A DNA stretch of 6,059 bases from Planctomycetaceae bacterium (GTDB lineage Bacteria; Planctomycetota; Planctomycetia; Pirellulales; UBA1268). The notes under the pieces are model-generated. The model was not told the DNA's origin, made no database searches, and worked only from the letters and a program-made list of their open reading frames with translations. Location of the stretch: NCBI GenBank assembly GCA_947464585.1, contig CANHYS010000157.1:1-6059 (forward strand). The letters run 5' to 3'. The first letter of the stretch is position 1, and the number at the start of each line of letters is the position of its first letter. Below are positions 5,162 through 6,059 of this stretch, piece after piece. The translations under genes and the position numbers were made by a program.

Positions 5162-6059
5162 CAGGCCGACCCGCGTGCGATCCCGTCCAGCCACCGGGTG
5201 GTTGACGATGGTGCTTGCGCTGGTGGCGTGCGTGGCTGCGGAAGTGGCCGTTCATGGCATGGATCGCACGGTACACGCCGGCTTGTACGTCGCGCTTGTG
5301 CTGGTCTTTGCATTGGTCACGCTCATCGCCGCCGAGTTGCTCCGCCGACGGTTTCCCCTGGTGGGAGCGACGGAGAAATCACGACTGTCGTGGACCGCCG
5401 GGATCGTGATCGCGGGCGTCGCTCTCGAGGCTCTCGTCAGGGAGTGCCTCAATCTACCGATGCTTCTCGATGTCCTGCTCATCGTCGTCTTTCGCGACAT
5501 GGTGATTGCCCTGGCCATGCTCTCCCATCATGAAGACGCACAGCGGTCCTGCAATGCCTTCGCGACATTTCTTATCGTCTTCGCGTCGGCCAGCGTGCAT
5601 GCCCTGTGGATCCAAGGGCTTGTGGTGGTCTTCTCGCTCATCGGTGTCTGGTGGCTGATGGGCACCCACTGGGAGTCGTTGCAGCACCGTCTCGAGGCCT
5701 CCTCCGATCGCGCTTTGCCGCGCAAGTGGCTGCTGGCCGTGCCGCTGGCCCTGCTCGTAATCCTCGTCTGTGTGCCGGTGGCAAGCCGCCAGATCCACGC
5801 CCTGGAAGGCTTCATGCCGACATCCGGCGGCCGGCGCGATTCGTCGCCCATGGCCCGCAGCGGCGTCGGCGACGGCGATGCCCTGGTGGCTGGGCTCGAC
5901 AACATCCGCAGCTTCGCCCCGATCGAGAATGCGCCGTTCGTGAGCTCCCACGAGCCGACGCTCTACGATCTCTATGACGACATGTACAACGAGCCGGTGG
6001 TGCAAAAAAAATCCCAGCGGGCGATCAGCCTGCCGCCCCAGACGACGGTGCGGCCCGAG
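5151..6059 (+). CDS. Multi-pass membrane protein, probable TgpA/DUF3488-like transglutaminase N-terminal half (3' end outside window)
   Basis: The frame is open from GTG 5151 to the right edge, 303 codons without a stop, so the protein is cut. After a short basic N-terminus, hydrophobic segments appear at about 17-34, 43-63, 82-96, 104-124, 135-151, 153-171 and 193-211, giving six or seven membrane passes. From about 212 the chain turns hydrophilic, with 'GLDNIRSFAPIENAPF' near 249-264 and an acidic 'YDLYDDMYNEP' near 273-283, consistent with the extracytoplasmic segment that precedes the transglutaminase-like domain in TgpA-type proteins. The catalytic Cys-His-Asp domain would lie beyond the edge, so the family call rests on topology and the overlapping DUF58 neighbour. 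The 11-nt overlap and internal ribosome binding site suggest translational coupling. A run of eight A at 6004-6011 is present. The coding call is strong; the transglutaminase call is moderate. Confidence 0.78.
   Translation, partial: MQDDRPTRVRSRPATGWLTMVLALVACVAAEVAVHGMDRTVHAGLYVALVLVFALVTLIAAELLRRRFPLVGATEKSRLSWTAGIVIAGVALEALVRECLNLPMLLDVLLIVVFRDMVIALAMLSHHEDAQRSCNAFATFLIVFASASVHALWIQGLVVVFSLIGVWWLMGTHWESLQHRLEASSDRALPRKWLLAVPLALLVILVCVPVASRQIHALEGFMPTSGGRRDSSPMARSGVGDGDALVAGLDNIRSFAPIENAPFVSSHEPTLYDLYDDMYNEPVVQKKSQRAISLPPQTTVRPE

Noticed and set aside
4247..5194. 315-codon minus-strand frame opposite the DUF58 gene
   Set aside because: The opposite strand carries the clear DUF58 signature, and this frame has no recognisable domain.

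Overview
The window is GC-rich, about two thirds G+C by eye. It holds four protein-coding genes, two of them cut by the window edges. The mix suggests a planctomycete, probably of the Pirellulales type: a large lipoprotein fusing a thioredoxin fold to a beta-propeller, a DUF58 protein followed by a large transmembrane transglutaminase-family protein, and poor Shine-Dalgarno signals at several starts. This assignment is inference from gene style; no rRNA or other marker gene is present.

Layout. (1) Positions 1-2368, minus strand: the first 789 codons of a secreted lipoprotein with a LolA/DUF2092-like domain, a TlpA-like thioredoxin domain (Cys-Asp-Ala-Cys) and a beta-propeller carrying an FG-GAP-type calcium loop. 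The gene continues past the left edge. (2) A divergent gap of about 70 bp. (3) Positions 2439-3692, plus strand: a LarA/DUF2088 (lactate racemase family) homologue that appears to lack the residues that hold the nickel-pincer cofactor. (4) Positions 3693-3892: a structured 200-bp intergenic region with a degenerate 14-bp tandem repeat, two small hairpins, and an AT-rich block holding a 9-bp inverted repeat and candidate promoter elements. (5) Positions 3893-5161, plus strand: a DUF58 protein with two N-terminal membrane segments and an unusual His/Cys-rich C-terminal part. (6) Positions 5151-6059, plus strand, overlapping the DUF58 gene by 11 nt: the N-terminal membrane half of a probable TgpA/DUF3488-like transglutaminase protein, running off the right edge.

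How the genes may work together. DUF58 and the membrane transglutaminase-like gene form a tightly coupled operon, a widespread bacterial pairing usually accompanied by a MoxR AAA+ ATPase. No MoxR gene lies in this window. The pair seems to be transcribed from its own promoter in the 3829-3892 region. The lipoprotein and the LarA-like gene are divergently arranged and show no obvious link to the operon. I see no RNA genes, CRISPR arrays, insertion sequences or phage genes. I found no clear evidence of a wholly new system. The best leads are the active-site-less LarA homologue, the His/Cys cluster in the DUF58 protein and the structured intergenic region.
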